From assembly GCA_946557105.1 (NCBI GenBank), contig CAMNSZ010000004.1:172987-236986 (forward strand): a stretch of 64,000 bases of DNA. The letters run 5' to 3'. Source of the stretch: an uncultured Lachnospiraceae bacterium. GTDB taxonomy: Bacteria; Bacillota; Clostridia; Lachnospirales; Lachnospiraceae. The position numbers and the translations under genes were made by a program. Positions 8,725 to 16,741 of the stretch are shown here, piece after piece; the stretch's first letter is position 1; each line of letters opens with the position of its first letter. Under the pieces are notes generated by a model that was not told the DNA's origin, did not search any database, and saw only the letters and a list, made by a program, of their open reading frames with translations.

Positions 8725-9598
8725 AGCGGCGCGTCTCCTTATAATATGCGTTTTTAGCGTTGCTGTACATGATTTCAATGTCATTGTTGCTGCGCTTATA
8801 ATTAATATTTGCAGTCAGCAGCAGCTTGCTGAGTTCGAGCTCCTCCGCTTCATCCTTGAGCGAAATAGCAATCAGATGGGAGGGAGAAGACAGCTTATGA
8901 TATTTTTCTACAAGAACCTGATTTTCGGGGGAAGACTCGAAAATAATGACGGAGTGACCGCAGTATTTCTTGAAAAGAGCGTCCTTTTGTCCATAGTCGA
9001 TGACCTTTCCCTTGTCGAGAATCAAAAGTTTATTTGCCATTTGTTCTAATTCCTCATAATAGTGGGAAACGATGCAGAGACTGGAGCTTTTATCAGAATA
9101 CCAATTTATGAGCTTCTCCATAAGCTTTTGCCTTGTCTCGAAATCAAGACCGGAGGTAACCTCGTCGTAAAAGGTGAGAGGAGCGTCCTGCATCATGACC
9201 AGAATAATGGTAAAACGCTGTTTCTGTCCGCCGGAAAGCTTGGTATACTTTTTCCTTAAACAGTCCTCAAATTCAAAATAAGAAATAAGCTCCTTTAGTT
9301 GAGGGCTGTTGGCAATCTTTGTCTGCAAGATTGCCTCCATGATATACCTGCAGGGCATGGCGTCCGTGTATTCATTAAACTGCATATGAGTGGCAATTTC
9401 TTCCGGCTTTAAGTCAGAGCGGATAGTACCGCTGTAATTTACAAGACCTAGGATGCTTTTAATCAGAGTGGTTTTCCCGGCGCCGTTGGAGCCGATAATC
9501 CCTACCCGGTCTCCCTCGCAAAACCGAATCGGTTCCGTGATATTTAAAGCGATATCCGAGCCGTATTTTACGGTCAGTTTTTCAATGGTCAGCTGCAT
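8711..9598 (-). CDS. ABC transporter ATP-binding protein
   Basis: A 295-residue ATPase with Walker A GSNGAGKT, signature LSGGQKQR, a Walker B variant LTFYDEVTSGLD (Tyr-Asp-Glu where Leu-Asp-Glu is usual) and H-loop IVSHYYEE. About 80 extra residues follow the nucleotide-binding domain. The ATG has AAAGGAG upstream. It is cotranscribed with the permease and has its own likely promoter (9696-9724) downstream of the histidine kinase gene. Confidence 0.85.
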   Translation of the reverse strand: MQLTIEKLTVKYGSDIALNITEPIRFCEGDRVGIIGSNGAGKTTLIKSILGLVNYSGTIRSDLKPEEIATHMQFNEYTDAMPCRYIMEAILQTKIANSPQLKELISYFEFEDCLRKKYTKLSGGQKQRFTIILVMMQDAPLTFYDEVTSGLDFETRQKLMEKLINWYSDKSSSLCIVSHYYEELEQMANKLLILDKGKVIDYGQKDALFKKYCGHSVIIFESSPENQVLVEKYHKLSSPSHLIAISLKDEAEELELSKLLLTANINYKRSNNDIEIMYSNAKNAYYKETRRYENS

Positions 9599-9695
9599 AT
9601 TGTGTCTCCTTTCGTGCTAAAGCGGCGGTTTTGCCATATCATCAAGGACTGCCGCTTTGGTACAGCATTTCATGAATAATGATGTGCCGATAGCT

Positions 9696-9724
9696 ATAAT
9701 ATAGCAGGCTCTTATGAAATTCAA
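9696..9724 (-). promoter_or_regulatory. promoter for the minus-strand ABC pair, with possible response-regulator half-sites
   Basis: On the minus strand TTGAAT (9724-9719) is followed after 17 bases by TATTAT (9701-9696). Two TTCAT words spaced 11 bases apart overlap the -35 region, which fits an OmpR-type tandem site and could be where the adjacent response regulator acts. A long hairpin (AAAGCGGC/GCCGCTTT, about 9617-9659) lies in the resulting leader. Both points are inference from spacing only. Confidence 0.4.
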
Positions 9725-9756
9725 ATGAAGCCGATGTGAAAATTACATGGAGATTG

Positions 9757-11235
9757 CTATAAATCCTTTTCCCTGCCAAAAATAACGGAAGCAGAAACAC
9801 TGTCGGCATGGTTTTCTACAAGAAGAGCGGCGTTTTGCAGCTTCGCATAATAGGATGCGATATACAAGCCCAAGCCGTGTCCGGCGCTTTCGTCTGCGTG
9901 ATTACCGCTGACAAAGGGGTCATAGACGTGAGGAAGGATGTCGTCAGGTATGTTGACGCCATGATTTTTTATGGTAAGAGCATGGGCTGTGACGCTGATT
10001 TCGATCATCTCTCCCCGGGGTGTATATTTTACCGCATTGGAAATCAGATTATCCAATATCTGTGAAAGAAGGTACTCGTCTGACAGAATAATAAGCTCCG
10101 CCGCATCGCTGCGGGTAATCTGCAGCTGCTTTTCGGAAATAACAAGCCGATAGTCAAAAAGGCACTTATTTAAGACGGCTATAAGGTTCAGGGTTTGGAG
10201 CTGCTGCCGTTCCTGGCAGTGATTGAGGGATAAAATATCCTCTACCATTTTGCGCATGGATAGCAGCTGGCTTTTTACCTTTGGAAGAAATTCTTTAGTA
10301 TTCTGGTATTTTCCCACTTGATGAATCATGCCGTCCAGCAGTAAAAGAGCGGCGGAAATAGGGGTTTTCAGTTTATGGGAGGACGCGCGCATAAAAATTT
10401 CCTGCCGTTTGTTCTCCTCCTCCAATGCTTTGTTCTGCTTTTCCAAAGCGGTATATAAGGGGGTGAGAATACCTCGGGAATAGACCTGTGAGAAAATAAG
10501 CACCAGAAGTAAAACTACAGAGCATATCATGGGAAGGCTTTGTAGTACTACCGGACGTATCTCGTTCATATCCGGCATCATGGAGGTTAATATGGTAAGC
10601 ACAAAGCTGTCTGAAGTATCTTCCATAGCAAAATAGGAGACATAGGTATTGGCGCTGTCTGTCACCGCAGCCTCTATGATAATACAATGATCGGACGCCG
10701 TATGGACTTTTGTGTATAGTTCCCTGTATTCTGCCGTATTTCCAAACGTGGCGGCGGCAGTGAACGGAAGAGAGAAAAAGCCCTCCTTTTTCTCCAATAA
10801 TTCTTTCCAGCGGGTAAGCGACGCTTCCGTGTCGTCAAACAGATGCTTGCGGTCCTCCTCGTTTAGAGAAGAAATATCCTTATATTGGAAGAGAATCCCT
10901 TGTAATTCCATGAGAATTGTTTTGGCGTAGTCCTCCTTTGCAGTCAGTTCTATGTGAAACGCAGGACCTGCAAGAAAGACGGAATCTCCCTTATAAGGAA
11001 TCTTTGCGGAAATACTGTTTGCTGAGCTTGTCGCTTTTATCCCTTCATAGACACCGTTTTTTACAAATTCCCTGTGTAGCGTTTTGACGGATTTCAGGTT
11101 CTGCTCCATTCTATAATCCACATAGAGGGAGGGCAGCATATAGAGAAAGTAACCCACAAGAAAGCAGAGTAGAATGAGGGCAAGCAGTATACTGTAAAGC
11201 CGGTTTTTGTAATCCAGCCCCTTCTGTGTGTTCAT
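9757..11235 (-). CDS. membrane sensor histidine kinase
   Basis: A 492-residue kinase: an N-terminal helix (~residues 13-35), a ~200-residue extracytoplasmic sensor domain, a second helix (~235-255), coiled linker, HisKA domain with the phospho-acceptor His in ASSHKLKTP, then HATPase with N-box DNLISNAVKYTP and G-box GHGLGLYIA. It autophosphorylates and passes phosphate to the response regulator encoded just upstream, overlapping it by ATGA. The extracytoplasmic domain is not one I recognise. The ABC pair downstream is the likely target. Confidence 0.9.
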   Translation of the reverse strand: MNTQKGLDYKNRLYSILLALILLCFLVGYFLYMLPSLYVDYRMEQNLKSVKTLHREFVKNGVYEGIKATSSANSISAKIPYKGDSVFLAGPAFHIELTAKEDYAKTILMELQGILFQYKDISSLNEEDRKHLFDDTEASLTRWKELLEKKEGFFSLPFTAAATFGNTAEYRELYTKVHTASDHCIIIEAAVTDSANTYVSYFAMEDTSDSFVLTILTSMMPDMNEIRPVVLQSLPMICSVVLLLVLIFSQVYSRGILTPLYTALEKQNKALEEENKRQEIFMRASSHKLKTPISAALLLLDGMIHQVGKYQNTKEFLPKVKSQLLSMRKMVEDILSLNHCQERQQLQTLNLIAVLNKCLFDYRLVISEKQLQITRSDAAELIILSDEYLLSQILDNLISNAVKYTPRGEMIEISVTAHALTIKNHGVNIPDDILPHVYDPFVSGNHADESAGHGLGLYIASYYAKLQNAALLVENHADSVSASVIFGREKDL

Positions 11236-11915
11236 GAACCTTCCTCCTCATATTGATAGCCTACCCCAATAACGGTTTTGATACAGTTTACAGGCAGTTT
11301 TTTTCGCAGATTTTTTATATGGGCGTCAATAATACGGTCGTTGCCGATGTATTCCTCATTGTAAATGTGTAAAATCAGTTGTTCTCTGGTAAAGACTCTG
11401 GAGGGAGACTGATAGAGGGTTTTGAGCAGCAGGTATTCGCTGAGCGTCAAGGGAAGCTTTTCACCTGCGTAGTAGGCGCTGTAGGAAGCCTCCTGTAAAT
11501 ACAGCCCCCGCTTTTTCTCCATAGCCTTGACGGGAACGCCCGCTGTGCGCCGTAGGATTGTTTCCAGCCTTTTTAAAAGGATAATAGGGGAGACGGGCTT
11601 TATAATGTAATCGTCCGCATAAAGACTAAAGGCCTGTACCTGTGTTTTCTCGTCGTCTAATGCAGTCAGCATAAGAGTGGCGGTCTGAGGATAATGCTCC
11701 TTTATATATTTTAAAACCTCAAAGCCGTCCACGCCCGGCACCATAATATCCAGTACCGCAAGGTCGCAGGTGTTTTCCTGCAGCCAAGAAAGCGCCTCGT
11801 CGCCGCGCGCCGTTTCCGTCACGGCATAGCCGGATATTTTCATATATTCTGTCAGAACCTCACGGATTGTGGACTCATCCTCCAAAAAAAGTATGCGATA
11901 AGGTTTTGGCTCCAT
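11232..11915 (-). CDS. OmpR/PhoB-family response regulator
   Basis: About 227 residues: receiver domain with acidic pocket FLEDE, phospho-acceptor Asp in LAVLDIMVPG and the conserved Lys in DDYIIKPVSP, then a C-terminal winged-helix DNA-binding domain (SEYLLLKTLYQSPSRVFTRE). The start at 11915 (MEPKPYRILFLEDE) has GAGGAAAC upstream; a start at 11975 adds 20 residues not found in the family. It is translationally coupled to the kinase. Three tandem palindromic repeats lie directly upstream and may be operators. Confidence 0.9.
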   Translation of the reverse strand: MEPKPYRILFLEDESTIREVLTEYMKISGYAVTETARGDEALSWLQENTCDLAVLDIMVPGVDGFEVLKYIKEHYPQTATLMLTALDDEKTQVQAFSLYADDYIIKPVSPIILLKRLETILRRTAGVPVKAMEKKRGLYLQEASYSAYYAGEKLPLTLSEYLLLKTLYQSPSRVFTREQLILHIYNEEYIGNDRIIDAHIKNLRKKLPVNCIKTVIGVGYQYEEEGS

Positions 11916-11992
11916 GTTTCCTCGTTTCTGCGCCGCTTTTTGCGTATTGTAAGTTTGCGGTGGCAGCGCGGACACAAACTTATACTATAATT

Positions 11993-12200
11993 TCATGCGC
12001 CTAAGCGCATATGGAATCAGAAGTTGAAACAATGCTTTTTGTTTCAATATTGTACCACAAACTCATGCGCCTAAGCGCATATGGAATCGGAAGTTGAAAC
12101 AATGCTTTTTTGTTTCAATATTGTACCACAAACTCATGCGCCTAAGCGCATATGGAATCAGAAGTTGAAACAATGCTTTTTTGTTTCAATATTGTACCAT
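11993..12200. repeat. three tandem 70-71 bp repeats with two palindromes each
   Basis: Units begin at 11993, 12063 and 12134 and are nearly identical (one A/G change and a T-run length difference). Each has ATGCGC-CTAA-GCGCAT, then TTGAAACA paired with TGTTTCAA around an AT-rich loop. The array fills the space upstream of the response regulator gene. The remainder of 12201-12533 is AT-rich with one tiny ORF. Confidence 0.9.
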
Positions 12201-12366
12201 GTTAATATGAATTTCGTATGAAAATTTGGTATAAAATATGCAGGAATATTTTTTATGGGGATGTATGGATATGCTAGGCACAGGGATATTAAAGTAAAAA
12301 AATAATTGCAAAATAAGAAGTTATATAGTAATATTTGAGATAGAAATAAAATGAGAGGTTAGCTTT

Positions 12367-12459
12367 ATGTTTTGGAAAATGACAAATCTCCAATTAAAAA
12401 AAGGTTATATTTTTCCCATTTATGGGGATAGTGCGCCTTTTTATGAAGATTTGCAGTAA
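12367..12459 (+). CDS. possible 30-residue small protein
   Basis: ATG to TAA, beginning MFWKMTNLQLKKGY and rich in aromatic residues (Tyr, Phe, Trp). GAGAGG lies 8 bases upstream. It lies between the tandem repeats and the MFS transporter and could be a leader peptide or a remnant. No family recognised. Confidence 0.25.
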   Translation: MFWKMTNLQLKKGYIFPIYGDSAPFYEDLQ

Positions 12460-12533
12460 GCCGGATAGGACTAATTAATAGGTATTCCATTCATTTTACT
12501 CACAATATAACAAATCTTTTTCATTGGTACAGT

Positions 12534-12574
12534 ATCTCCTTGACGATTTTAATTTAAAGTTAAGGAGATTTTTT
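12534..12574 (+). promoter_or_regulatory. RBS-sequestering / terminator-like hairpin ahead of the MFS gene
   Basis: ATCTCCTT (12534-12541) is perfectly complementary to AAGGAGAT (12562-12569), which contains the Shine-Dalgarno sequence of the MFS gene. Further AC/GT pairing inside extends the stem. Six T residues follow, just before the ATG at 12575. The structure could end transcription or block initiation, a pattern known from attenuated resistance genes. Confidence 0.55.
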
Positions 12575-13678
12575 ATGTTAAATATAAAAAAACAAATATC
12601 AAGACTATATATATCATCTGCGCTTGGCAGCTTGTCCTTGACAGGCGCATGGGCAGCAATACTTGCAGCGCGAGGCTATAGCTTGGTGGAAATTGGTTTT
12701 GCGGAAACTGTTTTTCACATAACAAGTCTGCTCTTTGAGATTCCGTCGGGCGTTCTTGCAGATGTATTCGGAAGAAAAAAGATGTTGATAGTCAGCAATA
12801 TTATGAGGATGCTTGGAAACATTATAATGATTGTATCCTTAAATTTCTTTATGGTGTGTACATCATTGGCATTTTGTGCCGTAAGTTATAATTTTTTGTC
12901 AGGGTCGGACAATGCGCTTGCTTATGATTCGCTCAAAATGGTCGGCAAGGAGGAGTATTATGAAAAATATGAATCGAATCAAATGGTGATATATCGTCTT
13001 TGCAGCGGCATATCTACTTTGTGTGCGGGCTTTGCCCTTTTCATTGGACATAAACTGGCATATAGCACGGATATTTTAATGGGCGTAATACAAATTCTGG
13101 TAATTTCAGCATTATGCGAAACGGGTAACCGCTCCCAAGACAAAAGCAATGAAAACAGTATGCTAGCCTCCATAAAAAAGCTTGCAGCATGCTTTTTTAA
13201 CAGTATTACTTTTTTGCAAAATGCCGGAAAAGCTTTTTTTCTAATGCTAAGTAATTCACTGGTGGGTGCCGTTGATATTTTGCTTTTGTTTTTTCTCCAA
13301 GCAAAGCTTCCCGAGGTGGGTATGTCCGGTCCAGCGCTTGGATTTGCTTTGTTTTTTATGCAGATGGGCGGCATACTTGGAGCAAAAATAATACTTATAT
13401 GTAGGAGGATGCAATATAGAAGTGTATTTGCCATTGCGGCGTTACTGGTTTTGGCGGGCGTGTTGGCAGAACATTCCGGAGCGTATCCTATAATGGTGGC
13501 AGGAGGCTTTATTGCTGCGCTTAGTGACGACGCGCTTCAAGTAAGAACAAATATTGTTTTGCAGGAAATGTTTCCATCAGAACAGAGAGCTACACTGATT
13601 TCAATTGAGTCTTTTACTTTTTCAATGATAATGATTGTATTGTCGCCGCTTGCAGGAATTTTATTTTCGTATTGGTAA
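12575..13678 (+). CDS. MFS efflux transporter
   Basis: A 367-residue major facilitator with about 11-12 predicted helices. After helix 2 it has the motif A variant GVLADVFGRKKML, typical of drug/H+ antiporters. The start at 12575 (MLNIKKQISRLYI) has AAGGAG seven bases upstream; the longer frame from 12524 runs through the hairpin and is rejected. Base composition is AT-richer than the genes to the left. It probably exports a small toxic compound. It could also export the product of the nearby island, but an AraC gene lies between. Confidence 0.82.
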   Translation: MLNIKKQISRLYISSALGSLSLTGAWAAILAARGYSLVEIGFAETVFHITSLLFEIPSGVLADVFGRKKMLIVSNIMRMLGNIIMIVSLNFFMVCTSLAFCAVSYNFLSGSDNALAYDSLKMVGKEEYYEKYESNQMVIYRLCSGISTLCAGFALFIGHKLAYSTDILMGVIQILVISALCETGNRSQDKSNENSMLASIKKLAACFFNSITFLQNAGKAFFLMLSNSLVGAVDILLLFFLQAKLPEVGMSGPALGFALFFMQMGGILGAKIILICRRMQYRSVFAIAALLVLAGVLAEHSGAYPIMVAGGFIAALSDDALQVRTNIVLQEMFPSEQRATLISIESFTFSMIMIVLSPLAGILFSYW

Positions 13679-13709
13679 AACTGAAATACACGATTAGGAG
13701 AAGAACACT

Positions 13710-14546
13710 ATGACGGAAAAGAGCTTTGATGAAGTGCATTGGCTGAACTTTAGCTCCTACAAGGATTTGAGACTATATGAGGTGGGGAGGCAGGAGTGTA
13801 CTGCGGGTTATGCCGTCGGGCCCATTATCAGGGATAAATATATACTCCACTATATTTTGAGGGGGGAGGGTGCCTTGTATTTAGATAACAGAGAATATAA
13901 GGTGAGAGAAAAACAGGCGTTTTTGCTGCCGCCCGGCATGCCCACCTATTATCGTGCCGACGAAAAGCGGCCATGGGAATATGTCTGGATCCATTTTCAC
14001 GGCTTCAAGGCGATGGAGCTGTTGGAAGAGGCGGGGCTCACAAGGAAAAAACCGGTCTTTGTGCCTACGGCGTCCGACGATGGTATCGGGGAGTGTTTCT
14101 TGGATATTCTTCGTCATCCCCGGGAGGAGTATGCCTGTATAGGAAATCTGTACAGGCTTTTCCAGCTGTTGATTGACCAAAGCGCCAGCAGGCAGGAAAA
14201 AGCAAAAATGCAGGGAACCATGTCAAACTATGTGAAGATGGCAATTGACTATATTAGTCAAAAGTACTCGGAGCCGGTCAGGATTCAAGAAATTGCCTCT
14301 TATTGCGGCTTGGAGCGTTCCTATCTCAGTAAAATCTTTAAATACGCAACAGGCTATACGCCTCAGGAATATCTTATTTGGTATCGAATCAATATGGCAA
14401 AGCAGCTTCTGCGGGAGCAAGCAATGCCCGTTCAGCATATATCCTATGCGGTCGGTTATAATGACCCGCTTACTTTTTCCAAGGTATTTAAGAAGGAAAC
14501 GGGAGTGTCGCCCTCTAAATGGAGGCAGGATGTGACGGAAGGGTAG
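13710..14546 (+). CDS. AraC-family transcriptional regulator
   Basis: A 278-residue regulator: N-terminal cupin-like sensor domain (~residues 15-150, with LPPGMPTYYRAD and WIHFHG) and C-terminal double helix-turn-helix (~175-275, EIASYCGLERSYLSKIFK and YAVGYNDPLTFSKVFKKETG). Such proteins usually activate carbohydrate-use genes when bound to a sugar. It is the last gene before the AT-rich island and has AGGAG nine bases before the ATG. Target unknown: alpha-galactosidase or the island are both possible. Confidence 0.88.
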   Translation: MTEKSFDEVHWLNFSSYKDLRLYEVGRQECTAGYAVGPIIRDKYILHYILRGEGALYLDNREYKVREKQAFLLPPGMPTYYRADEKRPWEYVWIHFHGFKAMELLEEAGLTRKKPVFVPTASDDGIGECFLDILRHPREEYACIGNLYRLFQLLIDQSASRQEKAKMQGTMSNYVKMAIDYISQKYSEPVRIQEIASYCGLERSYLSKIFKYATGYTPQEYLIWYRINMAKQLLREQAMPVQHISYAVGYNDPLTFSKVFKKETGVSPSKWRQDVTEG

Positions 14547-14679
14547 TACATTCGGCGGAAGTATGGAAAACAAAAGGTAATACGATATAGAACAATAGGT
14601 GGTGTTATAAAAAATAAAAAAAAGATACTATAAAAGGGAGATTTGTCGTAATTAAGGATTGAGGAGGAAAAGAGAAGCA

Positions 14680-15480
14680 GTGGATTACTTGACTGAGTTA
14701 GAAAACGAGAGCATTTATTTAATTAGAGAGGCTTATGCTCAATTTAGAGATATAGGCATGCTATGGTCTATAGGTAAGGACTCCACAACTCTTTTATGGC
14801 TGATTAGAAAGGCTTTTTATGGAAGGGTTCCGTTTCCTGTCATTCATTTAGATACAGGCTATAAATTTAAGGAAATTTATGATTTCCGGGATCGCTATGC
14901 GAAAGAATGGGGACTTAATTTACTTGTCTATAGAAATGAAAAGGCAATTCAGAACGGAATATCTCCCAAAACAGGAAAATTGGAATGCTGTACGGAATTA
15001 AAGACAAACGCATTGAAGCAGGTGGTTGCACAAAATAATATTAAGGCTTTGTATTTAGGGATTCGCAGGGACGAGCATGGCGTTCGGGCAAAGGAACGTT
15101 TTTTTTCTGTAAGAGATTCTGATTTTGAATGGAATTATAAAGAGCAGTCCGTTGAAATGTGGGATCAGCACAAGACAAATGCCGAGGAAAATGAACATTT
15201 TAGGATTCATCCTATTTTGAGCTGGACCGAAAGGGATATTTGGAACTATATCAAAAGGGAAAACATACCAATGACAAAATTGTATTTTTCAAACGGGAGC
15301 TGCCGCTATCGCAGTATTGGATGCGAAACCTGCTGCAGTCCGATAGCGTCCACGGCAGACACCATTGATAAGATAATAGAAGAATTAGAAAATACAAATG
15401 TATCCGAGCGAAGCGGAAGGGCTCAGGACAAAGAAGCGGATTATATGATGGAAAAATTACGAACACTTGGATATATGTAG
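14680..15480 (+). CDS. cysD: sulfate adenylyltransferase small subunit (CysD-like)
   Basis: The catalytic subunit of ATP sulfurylase, making adenylyl sulfate (APS) and pyrophosphate from ATP and sulfate. The PP-loop SIGKDS lies near residue 34, followed by HLDTGYKF and the arginine-rich GIRRDEHGVRAKERFFS. At ~266 residues it is slightly short for CysD (about 300). The GTG start at 14680 gives MDYLTELENES, matching usual CysD N-termini; the upstream TTG at 14659 overlaps the GAGGAGG ribosome binding site. First gene of the island operon and coupled to cysN. Confidence 0.88.
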   Translation: MDYLTELENESIYLIREAYAQFRDIGMLWSIGKDSTTLLWLIRKAFYGRVPFPVIHLDTGYKFKEIYDFRDRYAKEWGLNLLVYRNEKAIQNGISPKTGKLECCTELKTNALKQVVAQNNIKALYLGIRRDEHGVRAKERFFSVRDSDFEWNYKEQSVEMWDQHKTNAEENEHFRIHPILSWTERDIWNYIKRENIPMTKLYFSNGSCRYRSIGCETCCSPIASTADTIDKIIEELENTNVSERSGRAQDKEADYMMEKLRTLGYM

Positions 15481-15491
15481 AAGAGGAACAT

Positions 15492-16718
15492 ATGAATAGG
15501 ACAAAAGTATCATTGGTTATGGTTGGTCATGTTGATCATGGCAAGTCTACATTAATAGGAAGAATATTAGCGGATACGGATTCGGTTGCCAAAGATAAAA
15601 TGGAAGAGCTGCGGAAGGTATCAAAAAATACGGGTAATGAATTGGAATATGCCTTTCTTTTGGATCACTTAAGGGAGGAGAGGGAGCAAGGCATTACAAT
15701 TGATACGACACAGACATTTTTTCAGACAGAGAACAGGGAATATCAGATTATTGATGCGCCGGGTCATGTGGAGTTTGTTAAGAATATGATTACGGGTACC
15801 GCGCAGGCTAATTCTGCCGTTCTTATTGTTGATGCGGTTGAAGGGGTGATGCAGCAGACAAAGCGGCATGCGTATATTTTGTCGTTACTGGGTATTCAGG
15901 ATATCATCGTGGCAGTGAACAAGATGGATAAGGCTGGCTATTCGGAGGAGCGCTATATTGAAGTCGTTAAGGAAATAAAAGAGATATTTGAACAGCTGCG
16001 ATTAAGCTGTAAATATTTTATTCCTATGTCGGCGTTAAAGGGCGATAATGTCTGTAAAGCATCGGAAAATATGAAATGGTATAAAGGCGGGGATTTTTTG
16101 ACGATAATGGAGTCCATTGAAGTAAAACAGGAGAAAAGAGAATGTCCGTTTATAGTACCGATTCAGGATGTATATAAAATGGAAGACAAGCGCATAGCCG
16201 TAGGGCGCGTTGAATGCGGCGAGCTACATACAGGCTGTGAGATTCGAGTTGTACAGACGGAGCAAATAACGCAGGTACAGTCTATAGAGAAATATCTTGA
16301 AAAAAGGTCTGAGGCAGCGGCGGGGGAATGTATTGGCATTACAACAAAGGACGCAATATTTCTTGAGCGGGGCAGCGTAGTGTGTGACAAAGAGGCAGAC
16401 GTTCAATATGATAATGTTATTAATGCAAATATTATCTGGCTGGAGCGGGAGAATGTTCAATGCAGTCAAAGACTGATTATGAGATGCAGCACACAAGAGA
16501 CAGCATGCGCCTTGGAAGAGGTTTACCATAAGATTAATACGGAGCAGCTGACGGAGGCTGATGACAATGATCAAAAGATGAATTATCTTGACGCCGGGAG
16601 GGTGAGGATAAGGACAAAAAATAAGTTGGCCTTTACAAGGTTTACCGATTGTGAAAATACAGGTCGGTTTGTATTATTGAGGAACAATAGCATATGCGCA
16701 AACGGTATTATTTTATAA
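15492..16718 (+). CDS. cysN: sulfate adenylyltransferase GTPase subunit (CysN-like)
   Basis: A 408-residue translation-factor-like GTPase that drives APS formation by CysD. G1 GHVDHGKST, switch DTTQTFF, G3 DAPGH and G4 NKMD are intact, followed by two beta-barrel domains. There is no C-terminal APS kinase (CysC) domain and no separate CysC in the window, so the cluster makes APS but not visibly PAPS. It lies 11 bases after cysD. Together with the sulfate importer about 18 kb downstream it forms a dedicated sulfate-activation module. Confidence 0.9.
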   Translation: MNRTKVSLVMVGHVDHGKSTLIGRILADTDSVAKDKMEELRKVSKNTGNELEYAFLLDHLREEREQGITIDTTQTFFQTENREYQIIDAPGHVEFVKNMITGTAQANSAVLIVDAVEGVMQQTKRHAYILSLLGIQDIIVAVNKMDKAGYSEERYIEVVKEIKEIFEQLRLSCKYFIPMSALKGDNVCKASENMKWYKGGDFLTIMESIEVKQEKRECPFIVPIQDVYKMEDKRIAVGRVECGELHTGCEIRVVQTEQITQVQSIEKYLEKRSEAAAGECIGITTKDAIFLERGSVVCDKEADVQYDNVINANIIWLERENVQCSQRLIMRCSTQETACALEEVYHKINTEQLTEADDNDQKMNYLDAGRVRIRTKNKLAFTRFTDCENTGRFVLLRNNSICANGIIL

Positions 16719-16741
16719 GACTGTGAAGGGGAAGATGGAAT

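Noticed and set aside
11993..12200. CRISPR array
   Set aside because: The 70 bp units are directly adjacent with no variable spacers, and no cas genes are nearby.
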